Origin: Xanthostigma xanthostigma
Taxonomy: Eukaryota; Arthropoda; Insecta; Raphidioptera; Raphidiidae
Reading direction: 5' to 3'
Length of the DNA: 64,000 nt
NCBI GenBank assembly: GCA_963575645.1
Contig: OY754470.1
Coordinates: 32,222,501-32,286,500 of the forward strand
In this document: positions 50,770 to 62,160 of the stretch, piece by piece
Numbering within the stretch: the stretch's first letter is position 1
Layout of the letters: the number at the start of each line of letters is the position of its first letter
The notes under the pieces: model-generated
What the model was told of the DNA's origin: nothing
Databases searched by the model: none
The model's input: the letters and a program-made list of their open reading frames with translations, nothing else
Program-made: the position numbers and the translations under genes

Positions 50770-50908
50770 GGTAACCGGACTCCATATCCGCGGACAAAAT
50801 ATCCCCGACAAAATATCCTTGTTAAAATATCCTTGGACAAAATATCCTTGAGACAAAATATCCATGAGACAAAATGTCCTTTGTCAGAATATCCGTGGAC
50901 AAAACATG
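50770..50908. repeat. Left terminal inverted repeat built of ~15-bp units
   Basis: The outer 35 bp (50,770-50,804) pair with 52,285-52,319. From 50,792 the sequence is a run of about eight degenerate units related to GGACAAAATATCC, separated by 1-3 bases such as TT, TTGA and ATGA. Later units are more degenerate (AAAATGTCC, CAGAATATCC) and the last reads GGACAAAACATGC. The matching arm on the right has about six such units in the opposite orientation. Confidence 0.85.
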
Positions 50909-50960
50909 CAAAAAAAAATTGACTTTCTACATATAATTCTTTATAACTGTTTCTGACGTC
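50909..50960. other. Short AT-rich spacer inside the element
   Basis: This linker of about 50 bp between the left inverted repeat and the minisatellite contains an eight-A run and no repeat or gene feature that I can recognise. Confidence 0.6.
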
Positions 50961-51972
50961 AATTCCGGGGTGAACGATAAACGGGTATGCGAATTGTAAT
51001 TCCGGAGTGAACGATAAAGGGGTATGCGAATTGTCTCGCAGTGAAACGGGAAGGGGCAAATGTGGAGTTTTTAAAAAAACAATTCCGGGGTGAACGATAA
51101 ACGGGTATGCGAATTGTAATTCCGGGGTGAACGATAAAGGGGTATGCGAATTGTCTCGCAGTGAAACGGGAAGGGGCAAATGTGGAGTTTTTAAAAAAAC
51201 AATTCCGGGGTGAACGATAAACGGGTATGCGAATTGTAATTCCGGGGTGAACGATAAAGGGGTATGCGAATTGTCTCGCAGTGAAACGGGAAGGGGCAAA
51301 TGTGGAGTTTTTAAAAAAACAATTCCGGGGTGAACGATAAACGGGTGTGCGAATTGTAATTCCGGGGTGAACGATAAAGGGGTATGCGAATTGTCTCGCA
51401 GTGAAACGGGAAGGGGCAAATGTGGAGTTTTTAAAAAAACAATTCCGGGGTGAACGATAAACGGGTATGCGAATTGTAATTCCGGGGTGAACGATAAAGG
51501 GTTATGCGAATTGTCTCGCAGTGAAACGGGAAGGGGCAAATGTGGAGTTTTTAAAAAAACAATTCCGGGGTGAACGATAAACGGGTATGCGAATTGTAAT
51601 TCCGGAGTGAACGATAAAGGGGTATGCGAATTGTCTCGCAGTGAAACGGGAAGGGGCAAATGTGGAGTTTTTAAAAAAACAATTCCGGGGTGAACGATAA
51701 ACGGGTATGCGAATTGTAATTCCGGTGTGAACGATAAAGGGGTATGCGAATTGTCTCGCAGTGAAACGGGAAGGGGCAAATGTGGAGTTTTTAAAAAAAC
51801 AATTCCGGGGTGAACGATAAACGGGTATGCGAATTGTAATTCCGGGGTGAACGATAAAGGGGTATGCGAATTGTCTCGCAGTGAAACGGGAAGGGGCAAA
51901 TGTGGAGTTTTTAAAAAAACAATTCCGGGGTGAACGATAAACGGGTATGCGAATTGTAATTCCGGGGTGAAC
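50961..51972. repeat. 120-bp minisatellite inside the element (8 full copies plus partial)
   Basis: Eight complete 120-bp units begin at 50,961, 51,081, 51,201, 51,321, 51,441, 51,561, 51,681 and 51,801, followed by a partial 52-bp copy. Each unit is two 37-bp subunits (AATTCCGGGGTGAACGATAA then A/C-rich variant then GCGAATTGT) plus a 46-bp spacer containing CTCGCAGTGAAACGGG and TTTTTAAAAAAAC. The units are nearly identical; differences seen are at 51,006 and 51,606 (A), 51,347 (G), 51,502 (T) and 51,726 (T). Each 37-bp subunit is bounded by ACAATTC or TAATTC and GAATTGT, giving short inverted ends. The length is 40 codons, so a long frame stays open on the minus strand by chance. Confidence 0.95.
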
Positions 51973-52206
51973 TAATTTTTTTCATAAATCCGCCGTAAAA
52001 TGGAACTTTTTGAGACCGAGATCATTGAAATCCATCTATTATATTTTATATTTCTTGCCTTCTTAATTTTGTGACTTTTCACTAAAGATTTTTAAGGTCC
52101 TGAAGAAGTCAAGAAAATTGCCGAAACGTTGATCAATAAATAATGTTCTAGTGAATAAAAATTGTTTTTTTATTTTAGCCTTGTATCCCGTATAATTTTA
52201 TCATAC
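51973..52206. other. Single-copy stretch of the element with a retroelement-like tail motif
   Basis: This segment of about 230 bp is not repeated in the window. Near its middle, CCTGAAGAAGTC at 52,099-52,110 and CCGAAACGTTG at 52,121-52,131 are followed by AATAAA at 52,135-52,140 and at 52,154-52,159 and then by T-rich DNA. From memory, paired motifs of the CTGAAGA...CGAAACGTTG kind recur in the 3-prime parts of various animal repeats, including Penelope-like elements. This resemblance is unverified. No open frame of useful length was seen. It may be a captured transcript end or a remnant of another element. Confidence 0.5.
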
Positions 52207-52319
52207 CGTGGATATTATGTCCGAAGGATTTTTTGTCTTGAGGATATTTTGTCTGAGGATATTTTGTCCGGGATATTTTGTCCAGGATATTTTGTCCGAG
52301 GATATAGAGTCATAGAACC
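52207..52319. repeat. Right terminal inverted repeat built of ~15-bp units
   Basis: This is a series of units reading GGATATTTTGTCC or close variants (GGATATTATGTCC, GGATTTTTTGTC), the reverse complement of the left-arm unit. The last 35 bp (52,285-52,319) align to the left end, with identical 14-bp inner stretches (CGGACAAAATATCC in complement) and a divergent 5-bp segment near the tip. Unit number differs between arms, so slippage or exchange within the arms is likely. Confidence 0.85.
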
Positions 52320-52327
52320 ATTATTTT
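52320..52327. other. Right target-site duplication ATTATTTT
   Basis: This 8-bp copy directly follows the AGAACC end of the element and continues into AACGCAGAC, the normal satellite sequence. It matches the left copy perfectly. Confidence 0.75.
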
Positions 52328-55300
52328 AACGCAGACAAGCAGTTTTTACATGCTTCACGACAATTGCGTGCAAATGAGTCTTTATAGGCAAAATTGCTTT
52401 ATTTTACAAAGGTAAGTCTATTTACACTATAACATTTAGGTTTGGATCATTCTCTGATAAGAAAATGCAAACTTCATATTTACAATCATTTTCACGCAGA
52501 AAAGCAGTTTTTACATGCTTCACGACAATTGCGTGCAAATGAGTCCTTATAGGCAAAATTGCTTTATTTTACAAAGGTAAGTCTATTTACACTATAACAT
52601 TCAGGTTTGGATCATTCTCTCATAAGAAAATGCAAACTGCATACTTACTATCATTTTTACGCAGACAAGCAGTTTTTACATGCTTCACGACAATTGCGTG
52701 CAAATGAGCCCTTATAGGCAAAATTGCTTTATTTTACAAAGGTAAGTCTATTTACACTATAACATTCAGGTTTGGATCATTCTCTCATAAGAAAATGCAA
52801 TCTGCATATTAACCATTATTTTAACGCATACAAGCAGTTTTTACATGCTTTATGACAATTAGGGGCAAATGAGTCCTTATAGGCAAAATTGCTTTATTTC
52901 ATGAAGGTAAGTCTATTTACACTATAACATTCAGGTTTGGATCATTCTCTCATAAGAAAATGCAAATTGCATATTAACCATTATTTAAACGCAGACAAGC
53001 AGTTTTTACATGCTTCACGACAATTGCGTGCAAATGAGTCCTTATAGGCAAAATTGCGTTATTTTACAAAGGTAAGTCTATTTTCACTATAACATTCCGG
53101 TTTGGATCATTCTCTCATAAGAAAATGCAAACTGCATATTAACCATTATTTTAACGCAGACAAGCAGTTTTTACATGCTTTATGACAATTAGGGGCAAAT
53201 GAGTCCTTATAGGCAAAATTGCTTTATTTCATTAAGGTAAGTCTATTTACATTATAACATTCAGGTTTGGATCATTCTCTAATAAGAAAATGCAAACTGC
53301 ATATTTACTATCATTTTCACGCAGACAAGCAGTTTTCACATGTTTTACGACAATTAGGTGGAAATAAGTCCTTAAGGGCAAAATTGTTTTATTTCACAAA
53401 GGTAAGTCTACTTTCACTATACCATTCAGGTTTGGATCATTCTCTCATAAGAAAATGCAAACTGCATATTAATCATTATTTTAACGCAGACAAGCAGTTT
53501 TTATATGCTTCACGACAATTGCGTGCAAATGAGTCCTTATAAGCAAAATTGCTTTATTTTACAAAGGTAGGTCTATTTACACTATAACATTCAGGTTCGG
53601 ATTCTTCTCTCATAAGAAATTGCAAACTGCATATTTACTATCATTTTTACGCAGACAAGCAGTTTTTACATGCTTCACGACAATTGCGTGCAAATGAGTC
53701 CTCATAGGCAAAATTGCTTTATTTTACAAAGGTAAGTCTATTTACACTCTAACATTCAGGTTTGTATCATTCTCTCATAAGAAAATGCAAACTGCATATT
53801 AACCAATATTTTAACGCATACAAGCAGTTTTTACATGCTTTATGACAATTAGGGGCAAATGAGTCCTTATAGGCAAAATTGCTTTATTTCATGAAGGTAA
53901 GTCTATTTATACTATAACATTCAGGTTTGGATCATTCTCTCATAAGAAAATGCAAACTGCATATTAACTATTATTTAAACGCAGACAAGCAGTTTTTTCA
54001 TGCTTTACGACAATTAGGTGCAAATGAGTCTTTATAAGCAAAATTGCTTTATTTCATGAGGGTAAGTCTATTTACACTATAACATTCAGGTTTGGATCAT
54101 TCTCTCATAAGAAAATGCAAACTGCATATTAACCATTATTTCAACGCATACAAGCAGTTTTTACATGCTTTATGACAATTAGGTGCAAATGAGTCCTTAT
54201 AGGCAAAATTGCTTTATTTCATGAGGGTAAGTCTATTTACACTATAACATTCAGGTTTGGATCATTCTCTCATAAGAAAATGAAAACTGCATATTAACCA
54301 TTATTTTAACGCATACAAGCAGTTTTTACATGCTTTATGACAATTAGGGGCAAATGGGTCCTTATAGGCAAAATTGCTTTATTTCATGAAGGTTAGTCTA
54401 TTTACACTATAACATTCAGGTTAGGATTATTCTCTCATAAGAAAATGCAAATTGCATATTAACCATTATTTTATTGCAGACAAGCAGTTTTTACATGCTT
54501 TACGACAATAAGGTGCAAATGAGTCCTTATAGGCAAAATTGCTTTATTTCACAATGGTAAGTTTACTTACACTATAACATTCAGGTTTGGATCATTCTCT
54601 CACAAGAAAATGCAAACTGCATATTAACTATTATTTTAACGCATACAAGCAGTTTTTACAAGCTTTATGACAATTAGGTGCAAATGAGTCCTTATAGGCA
54701 AAATTGCTTTATTTCATGAGGGTAAGTCTATTTACACTATAACATTAAGGTTTGGATCATTCTCTCATAAGAAAATGCAAACTGCATATTTACTATCATT
54801 TTAACGCATACAAGCAGTTTTTACATGCTTTATGACAATTAGGTGCAAATGAGTCTTTATAGGCAAAATTGCTTTATTTCATGAGGGTAAGTCTATTTAC
54901 ACTATAACATTCAGGTTTGGATCATTCTCTCATAAGAAAATGCAAACTGCATATTAACCATTGTTTTAACGCTGACAAGCAGTTTTTCATGCTTTATGAC
55001 AATTAGGGGCAAATGAGTCCTTATAGGCAAAATTGCTTTATTTCATGAAGGTAAGTATATTTACACTATAACATTCAGGTTTGGATCATTCTCTCATAAG
55101 AAAATGCAAACTGCATATTAACCATTATTTTAACGCACACCAGCAGTTTTTACATGCTTCACGACAATTGCGTGCAAATGAGTCTTTATAGGCAAAATTG
55201 CTTTATTTTACAAAGGTAAGTCTATTTACACTATAACATTTAGGTTTGGATCATTCTCTGATAAGAAAATGCAAACTTCATATTTACTATCATTTTCACG

Positions 55301-55406
55301 CAGAAAAGCAGTTTTTATATGCTTCACGACAATTGCGTGCAAATAAGTCCTTATAGGCAAAATTGCTTTATTTTACAAAGGTAAGTCTATTTACACTATG
55401 ACATTC

Positions 55407-56367
55407 AGGTTTGGATCATTCTCTCATAAGAAAATGCAAACTGCATATTAACCATTATTTAAACGCAGACAAGCAGTTTTTACATGCTTTACGACAATTA
55501 GGTGCAAATGAGTCTTTATAGGCAAAATTGCTTTATTTCATGAGGGTAAGTCTATTTACACTATAACATTCAGGTTTGGATCATTCTCTCATAAGAAAAT
55601 GCAAACTGCAAATTTACTATCATTTTCACGCAGACAAGCAGTTTTTACATGCTTCACGACAATTGCGTGCAAATGAGTCCTTGTAGGCAAAATTGCATTA
55701 TTTTACAAAGGTAAATCTATTTACACTATAACATTCAGGTTTGGATCATTCCCTCATAAGAAAATGCAAACTGCATATTAACCATTATTTTAACGCATAC
55801 AAGCAGTTTTTACATGCTTTACGACAATTAGGGGCAAATTAGTCTATATAGGCAAAATTGCTTTATTTTACAAAGGTAAGTTTACTTAAACTATAACATT
55901 CAGGTTTAGATCATTCTCTCATAAGAAAATGCAAACTGCATACTAACTATTATTTTAACGCATACAAGCAGTTTATACAAGCTTTATGACAATTAGGTGC
56001 AAATGAGTCCTTATAGGCAAAATTGCTTTATTTCATGAGGGTAAGTCTATTTACACTATAACATTCAGGTTTGGGTCATTCTCTCATAAGAAAATGCAAA
56101 CTGCATATTTATTATCATTTTAACGCATACAAGCAGTTTTTACATGCTTTATGACAATTAGGTGCAAATGAGTCTTTATAGGCAAAATTGCTTTATTTTA
56201 TGAGGGTTAGTCTATTTACACTATAACATTCAGGTTTGGATCATTCTCTCATAAGAAAATGCAAACTGCATATTAACCATTATTTTAACGCAGACAAACA
56301 GTTTTTATATGCTTCACGACAATTGCGTGCAAATGAGTCCTTATAGGCAAAATTGCTTTATTTCATG
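55407..56367 (+). repeat. Block of about 1 kb shared across the insertion (right copy)
   Basis: This is the downstream partner of 48,240-49,200, with several substitutions (for example CTTGTAGG for CTTATAGG near 55,680). A further short match, in which GGTTTGGATCTTTC at 49,231 corresponds to 56,728, lies at an offset of 7,497, so two monomers were gained downstream or lost upstream after the copying. Confidence 0.75.
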
Positions 56368-58900
56368 AAGGTAAGTCTATTTACACTATAACATTCAGGT
56401 TTGGATCATTCTCTCATAAGAAAATGAAAACTGCATATTTACTATCATTTTAACGCATACAAGCAGTTTTTACATGCTTTATGACAATTAGGTGCAAATG
56501 AGTCTTTATAGGCAAAATTGCTTTATTTCATGAGGGTAAGTCTATTTACACTAAAACATTCAGGTTTGGATCATTCTCTCATAAGAAAATGCAAACTGCA
56601 TATTAACCATTATTTTAACGCAGACAAGCAGTTTTTACATGCTTCACGACAATTGCGTGCAAATGAGTCCTTATAGGCAAAATTGCTTTATTTTACAAAG
56701 GTAAGTCTATTTACACTATGACATTCAGGTTTGGATCTTTCTCTCATAAGAAAATGCAAACTGCATATTAACCATTATTTAAACGCAGACAAGCAGTTTT
56801 CACATGCTTTACGACAATTAGGTGCAAATGAATCTTTATAGGCAAAATTGCTTTATTTTATGAGGGTAAGTCTATTTACACTATAACGTTCAGGTTTGGA
56901 TCATTCTCTCATAAGAAAATGCAAACTGCATATTTACTATTATTTTCACGCAGACAAGCAGTTTTTACATGCTTCACGACAATTGCGTGCAAATGAGTCC
57001 TTATAGGCAAAATTGCTTTATTTTACAAAGGTAAGTTTACTTAAACTATAACATTCAGGTTTAGATCATTCTCTCATAAGAAAATGCAAACTGCATATTA
57101 ACCATTATTTTAACGCAGACAAGCAGTTTTTACATGCTTCACGACAATTGCGTGCAAATGAGTCCTTATAAGCAAAATTGCTTTATTTTACAAAGGTAAG
57201 TCTATTTATATTATAACATTCAGGTTTGGATCATTTTCTCAAAAGATAATGCAAACTGATCATTTCCTATTTTTTTCACGCAGACAAGCAGTATTTACAT
57301 GCTTTATGACAATTAGGTGCAAATGTGTCCTTATAGGCAGAATTGCTTTATTTCACAAAGGTAAGTCTACTTTCACTATAATATTCAGGGTTGGATCATT
57401 CTCTCATAAGAAAATGCAAACTGCATATTAACCATTATTTTAACGCAACAAGCAGTTTTTACATGCTTTACGACAATTAGGTGCAAATGAGTCCTTATAG
57501 GCAAAACTGCTTTATTTCACAAAGGTAAGTTTACTTACACTATAACATTCAGGTTTGGATCATTCTCTCACAAGAAAATGCAAACTGCATATTAACTATT
57601 ATTTTAACGCATACAAGCAGTTTTTACATGCTTTATGACAATTAGGTGCAAATGAGTCCTTATAGGCAAAATTGCTTTATTTCATGAGGGTAAGTCTATT
57701 TACACTATAACATTCAGGTTTGGATCCTTCTCTCATAAGAAAATGCAAACTGCATATTATCCATTATTTAAACGCAGACAAGCAGTTTTTACAAGCTTTA
57801 CGACAATTAGGTGCAAATGAGTCTTTATAGGCAAAATTGCTTTATTTCATGAGGGTAAGTATATTTACACTATAACATTCAGGTTTGGATCATTCTCTCA
57901 TAAGAAAATGCAAACTGCATATTTACTATCATTTTCACGCAGACAAGCAGTTTTTACATGCTTCACGACAATTGCGTGCAAATGAGTCCTTATAGGCAAA
58001 ATTGCTTTATTTCATGAGGGTAAGTCTATTTACACTATAACATTTAGGTTTGGGTCATTCTCTCATAAGAAAATGCAAACTGCATATTTACTATCATTTT
58101 AACGCATACAAGCAGTTTTTACATGCTTTATGACAATTAGGTGCAAATGAGTCTTTATAGGCAAAATTGCTTTATTCATGAGGGTAAGTCTATTTACACT
58201 ATAACATTCAGGTTTGGGTCATTCTCTCATAAGAAAATGCAAACTGCATATTTACTATCATTTTAACGCATACAAGCAGTTTTTACATGCTTTATGACAA
58301 TTAGGTGCAAATGAGTCTTTATAGGCAAAATTGCTTTATTTCATGAGGGTAAGTCTATTTACACTATAACATTCAGGTTTGGATCATTCTCTCATAAGAA
58401 AATGCAAACTGCATATTAACCATTATTTTAACGCAGACAAGCAGTTTTTACATGCTTCACGACAATTGCGTGCAAATGAGTCCTTATAGGCAAAAAGGCT
58501 TTATTTTACAAAGGTAAGTCTATTTTCACTATAACATTCAGGTTTGGATCATTCTCTCATAAGAAAATGCAAACTGCATATTATACATTATTTTAACGCA
58601 TACAAGCAGTTTTTACATGCTTTAAGACAATAAGGAGCAAATAAGTCCTTATAGGCAAAAAGGCTTTATTTCATAAGGGTAAGTCTATTTACACTATAAC
58701 GTTCAGGTTTGGATCATTCTCTCATAAGAAAATGCAAACTGCATATTTACTATCATTTTCACGCAGACAAGCAGTTTTTACATGTTTCACGACAATTGCG
58801 TGCAAATGAGTCCTTATAGGCAAAATTGCTTTATTTTACAAAGGTAAGTCTACTTTCACTATAACATTCAGGTTTGGATCATTCTCTCATAAGAAAATGC

Positions 58901-61640
58901 AAACTGCATATTAACCATTATTTTAACGCAGACAAGCAGTTTTTATATGCTTCACGACAATTGCGTGCAAATGAATCCTTATAGGCAAAATTGCGTTATT
59001 TTACAAAGGTAAGTCTATTTTCACTATAACATTCAGGTTTGGATCATTCTCTCATAAGAAAATGCAAACTGCATATTAACCATTATTTTAACGCATACAA
59101 GCAGTTTTTACATGCTTTATGACAATTAGGGGCAAATGAGTCCTTATAGGCAAAATTGCTTTATTTCATGAAGGTAAGTCTATTTACACTATAACATTCA
59201 GGTTTAGATCTTTCTCTCATAAGAAAATGCAAACTGCATATTTACTATCATTTTCACGCAGACAAGCAGTTTTCACATGTTTTACGACAATTAGGTGGAA
59301 ATAAGTCCTTAAAGGCAAAATTGTTTTATTTCACAAAGGTAAGTCTACTTTCACTATAACATTCAGGTTTGGATCATTCTCTCATAAGAAAATGCAAACT
59401 GCATATTAACCATTATTTTAACGCAGACAAGCAGTTTTTATATGCTTCACGACAATTGCGTGCAAATGAGTCCTTATTAGCAAAATTGCTTTATTTTACA
59501 AAGGTAAGTCTATTTACACTATAACATTCAGGTTTGGATCTTTCTCTCATAAGAAAATGCAAACTGCATATTAACCATTATTTAAACGCAGACAAGCAGT
59601 TTATACATGCTTTAAGACAATTAGGTGCAAATGAGTCTTTATAGGCAAAATTGCTTTATTTCATGAGGGTAAGTCTATTTACACTAAAACATTCAGGTTT
59701 GGATCATTCTCTCATAAGAAAATGCAAACTGCATATTATACATTATTTTAACGCATACAAGCAGTTTTTACATGCTTTATGACAATAAGGGGCAAATAAG
59801 TCCTTATAGGCAAAATTGCTTTACTTTATGAGGGTAAGTCTATTTACACTATAACATTCAGGTTTGGATCATTCTCTCATAAGAAAATGCAAACTGCATA
59901 TTAATCTTTATTTTAACGCAGACAAGCAGTTTTTACATGCTTTATGACAATTAGGTGCAAATGAGTCTTTATAGGCAAAATTGCTTTATTTCATGAGGGT
60001 AAGTCTAGTTACACTAAAACATTCAGGTTTGGATCATTCTCTCATAAGAAAATGCAAACTGCATATTAACCATTATTTTAACGCAGACAAGCAGTTTTTA
60101 CATGCTTCACGACAATTGCGTGCAAATGAGTCCTTATAGGCAAAATTGCGTTATTTTACAAAGGTAAGTCTATTTTCACTATAACATTCAGGTTTGGATC
60201 ATTCTCTCATAAGAAAATGCAAACTGCATATTAACCATTATTTTAACGCATACAAGCAGTTTTTACATGTTTTATGACAATTAGGGGCAAGTGAGTCCTT
60301 ATAGGCAAAATTGCTTTATTTCATGAAGGTAAGTCTATTTACACTATAACATTCAGGTTTGGATCTTTCTCTCATAAGAAAATGCAAACTGCATATTTAC
60401 TGTCATTTTCACGCAGACAAGCAGTTTTCACATGTTTTACGACAATTAGGTGGAAGTAAGTCCTTAAAGGCAAAATTGTTTTATTTCACAAAGGTAAGTC
60501 TACTTTCACTATAACATTCAGGTTTGGATCATTCTCTCATAAGAAAATGCAAACTGCATATTAACCATTATTTTAACGCAGACAAGCAGTTTTTATATGC
60601 TTCACGACAATTGCGTGCAAATGAGTCCTTATAAGAAAAATTGCTTTATTTTGCAAAGGTAAGTCTATTTACACTATAACATTCAGGTTTGGATCATTCT
60701 CTCATAAGAAAATGCAAACTGCATATTAACCATTATTTAAACGCAGACAAGCAGATTTCACATGCTTTACGACAATTAGGTGCAAATGAATCTTTATAAG
60801 CAAAATTGCTTTATTTTATGAGGGTAAGTCTATTTACACTATAACGTTCAGGTTTAGATCATTCTCTCATAAGAAAATGCAAACTGCATACTTACTATCA
60901 ATTTCACGCAGACAAGCAGTTTTCACATGTTTTACGACAATTAGGTGGAAATAAGCCCTTATAGGCAAAATTGCTTTATTTTACAAAGGTAAGTCTACTT
61001 TCACTATAACATTCAGGTTTGGATCATTCTCTCATAAGAAAATGCAAACTGCATATTAACCATTATTTTAACGCAGACAAGCAGTTTTTATATGCTTCAC
61101 GACAATTGCGTGCAAATGAATCCTTATAGGCAAAATTGCGTTATTTTACAAAGGTAAGTCTATTTTCACTATAACATTCAGGTTTGGATCATTCTCTCAT
61201 AAGAAAATGCAAACTGCATATTAACCATTATTTTAACGCATACAAGCAGTTTTTACATGCTTTATGACAATTAGGGGCAAATGAGTCCTTATAGGCAAAA
61301 TTGCTTTATTTCATGAAGGTAAGTCTATTTACACTATAACATTCAGGTTTAGATCTTTCTCTCATAAGAAAATGCAAACTGCATATTTACTATCATTTTC
61401 ACGCAGACAAGCAGTTTTCACATGTTTTACGACAATTAGGTGGAAATAAGTCCTTAAAGGCAAAATTGTTTTATTTCACAAAGGTAAGTCTACTTTCACT
61501 ATAACATTCAGGTTTGGATCATTCTCTCATAAGAAAATGCAAACTGCATATTAACTATTATTTTAACGCAGACAAGCAGTTTTTATATGCTTCACGACAA
61601 TTGCGTGCAAATGAGTCCTTATAAGCAAAATTGATTTATT
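58901..61640 (+). repeat. 2,145-bp (13-monomer) offset duplication
   Basis: About 58,900-59,490 recurs at about 61,045-61,635 with an offset of 2,145 bp, exactly 13 x 165. It is measured at the ATAGGC after AATCCTT (58,981 and 61,126) and at GGTTTAGATCTTTC (59,201 and 61,346). The monomer order is N, G with GTTTAGATCTTTC, K and N in both. The intervening part is a mixture of P, H and K monomers. Confidence 0.75.
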
Positions 61641-62160
61641 TTACAAAGGTAAGTCTATTTACACTATAACATTCAGGTTTGGATCATTCTCTAATAAGAA
61701 AATGCAAACTGCATATTTACTATCATTTTCACGCAGACAAGCAGTTTTCACATGTTTTACGACAATTAGGTGGAAATAAGTCCTTAAAGGCAAAATTGTT
61801 TTATTTCACAAAGGTAAGTCTACTTTCACTATAACATTCAGGTTTGGATCATTCTCTCATAAGAAAATGCAAACTGCATATTAACCATTATTTTAACGCA
61901 GACAAGCAGTTTTTATATGCTTCACGCCAATTGCGTGCAAATGAGTCCTTATAAGCAAAATTGCTTTATTTTACAAAGGTAAGTCTATTTACACTATAAC
62001 ATTCAGGTTTGGATCTTTCTCTCATAAGAAAATGCAAACTGCATATTAACCATTATTTAAACGCAGACAAGCAGTTTTTACATGCTTTACGACAATTAGG
62101 TGCAAATGAGTCTTTATAGGCAAAATTGCTTTATTTCATGAAGGTAAGTCTATTTACACT

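Larger units (their letters stand above)
50770..52319. mobile_element. Non-autonomous foldback-like DNA transposon inserted in the satellite
   Basis: A 1,550-bp segment unlike the satellite interrupts one monomer. It begins GGTAACCGGACTC and ends GAGTCATAGAACC. The outer 35 bp of each side align as inverted repeats at 28 of 35 positions. An 8-bp direct repeat ATTATTTT flanks it (50,762-50,769 and 52,320-52,327), and the monomer resumes exactly in phase, as expected of a target-site duplication. The inverted ends are arrays of units of about 15 bp. The interior holds a 120-bp minisatellite and a short single-copy stretch. No transposase is encoded, so it would need help in trans. Long inverted ends made of subrepeats are known from foldback and Galileo-type (P superfamily) elements, and 8-bp duplications from P and hAT types; assignment to any of these is inference. 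Confidence 0.85.
52320..58900 (+). repeat. Mixed satellite monomers after the insertion
   Basis: Only satellite monomers were seen. Two near-identical stretches carry CTCTGATAAG with GCAAACTTCATATTTAC and CGCAGAAAAGC (about 52,450-52,510 and 55,255-55,310). A monomer near 57,250 carries the GATCATTTCC variant otherwise found at 1,331, 7,104 and 12,208, so lineages from the left edge of the window recur here. Short frames at 53,267-53,542 and 57,249-57,431 are satellite readthrough. Confidence 0.8.

Noticed and set aside
50719-50922. A 67-codon plus-strand frame across the left end of the insertion
   Set aside because: It joins satellite sequence to the transposon inverted repeat by chance; the first part is the general satellite frame and the second is the short-unit array.
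50763-51899. A 378-residue open frame on the minus strand with about nine 40-residue repeats
   Set aside because: It lies in the 120-bp minisatellite, whose length is 40 codons, so one open unit stays open in all copies. It has no recognisable domain, its start lies in the repeat, and its end runs through the inverted repeat and into the target duplication.
50961-51972. Remnant of a protein-coding repeat gene
   Set aside because: Substitutions among units are few and there is no start context, no flanking coding sequence and no known domain. The doubled 37-bp core fits minisatellite expansion better.
53267-53542. A 91-codon plus-strand frame in the satellite
   Set aside because: It is a K-N monomer pair with TTAAGG and CTATACC, which remove the usual stops; it ends at CTTATAAGC of the next monomer.
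57249-57431. A 60-codon plus-strand frame in the satellite
   Set aside because: It is readthrough of the altered GATCATTTCC monomer, with no coding feature.
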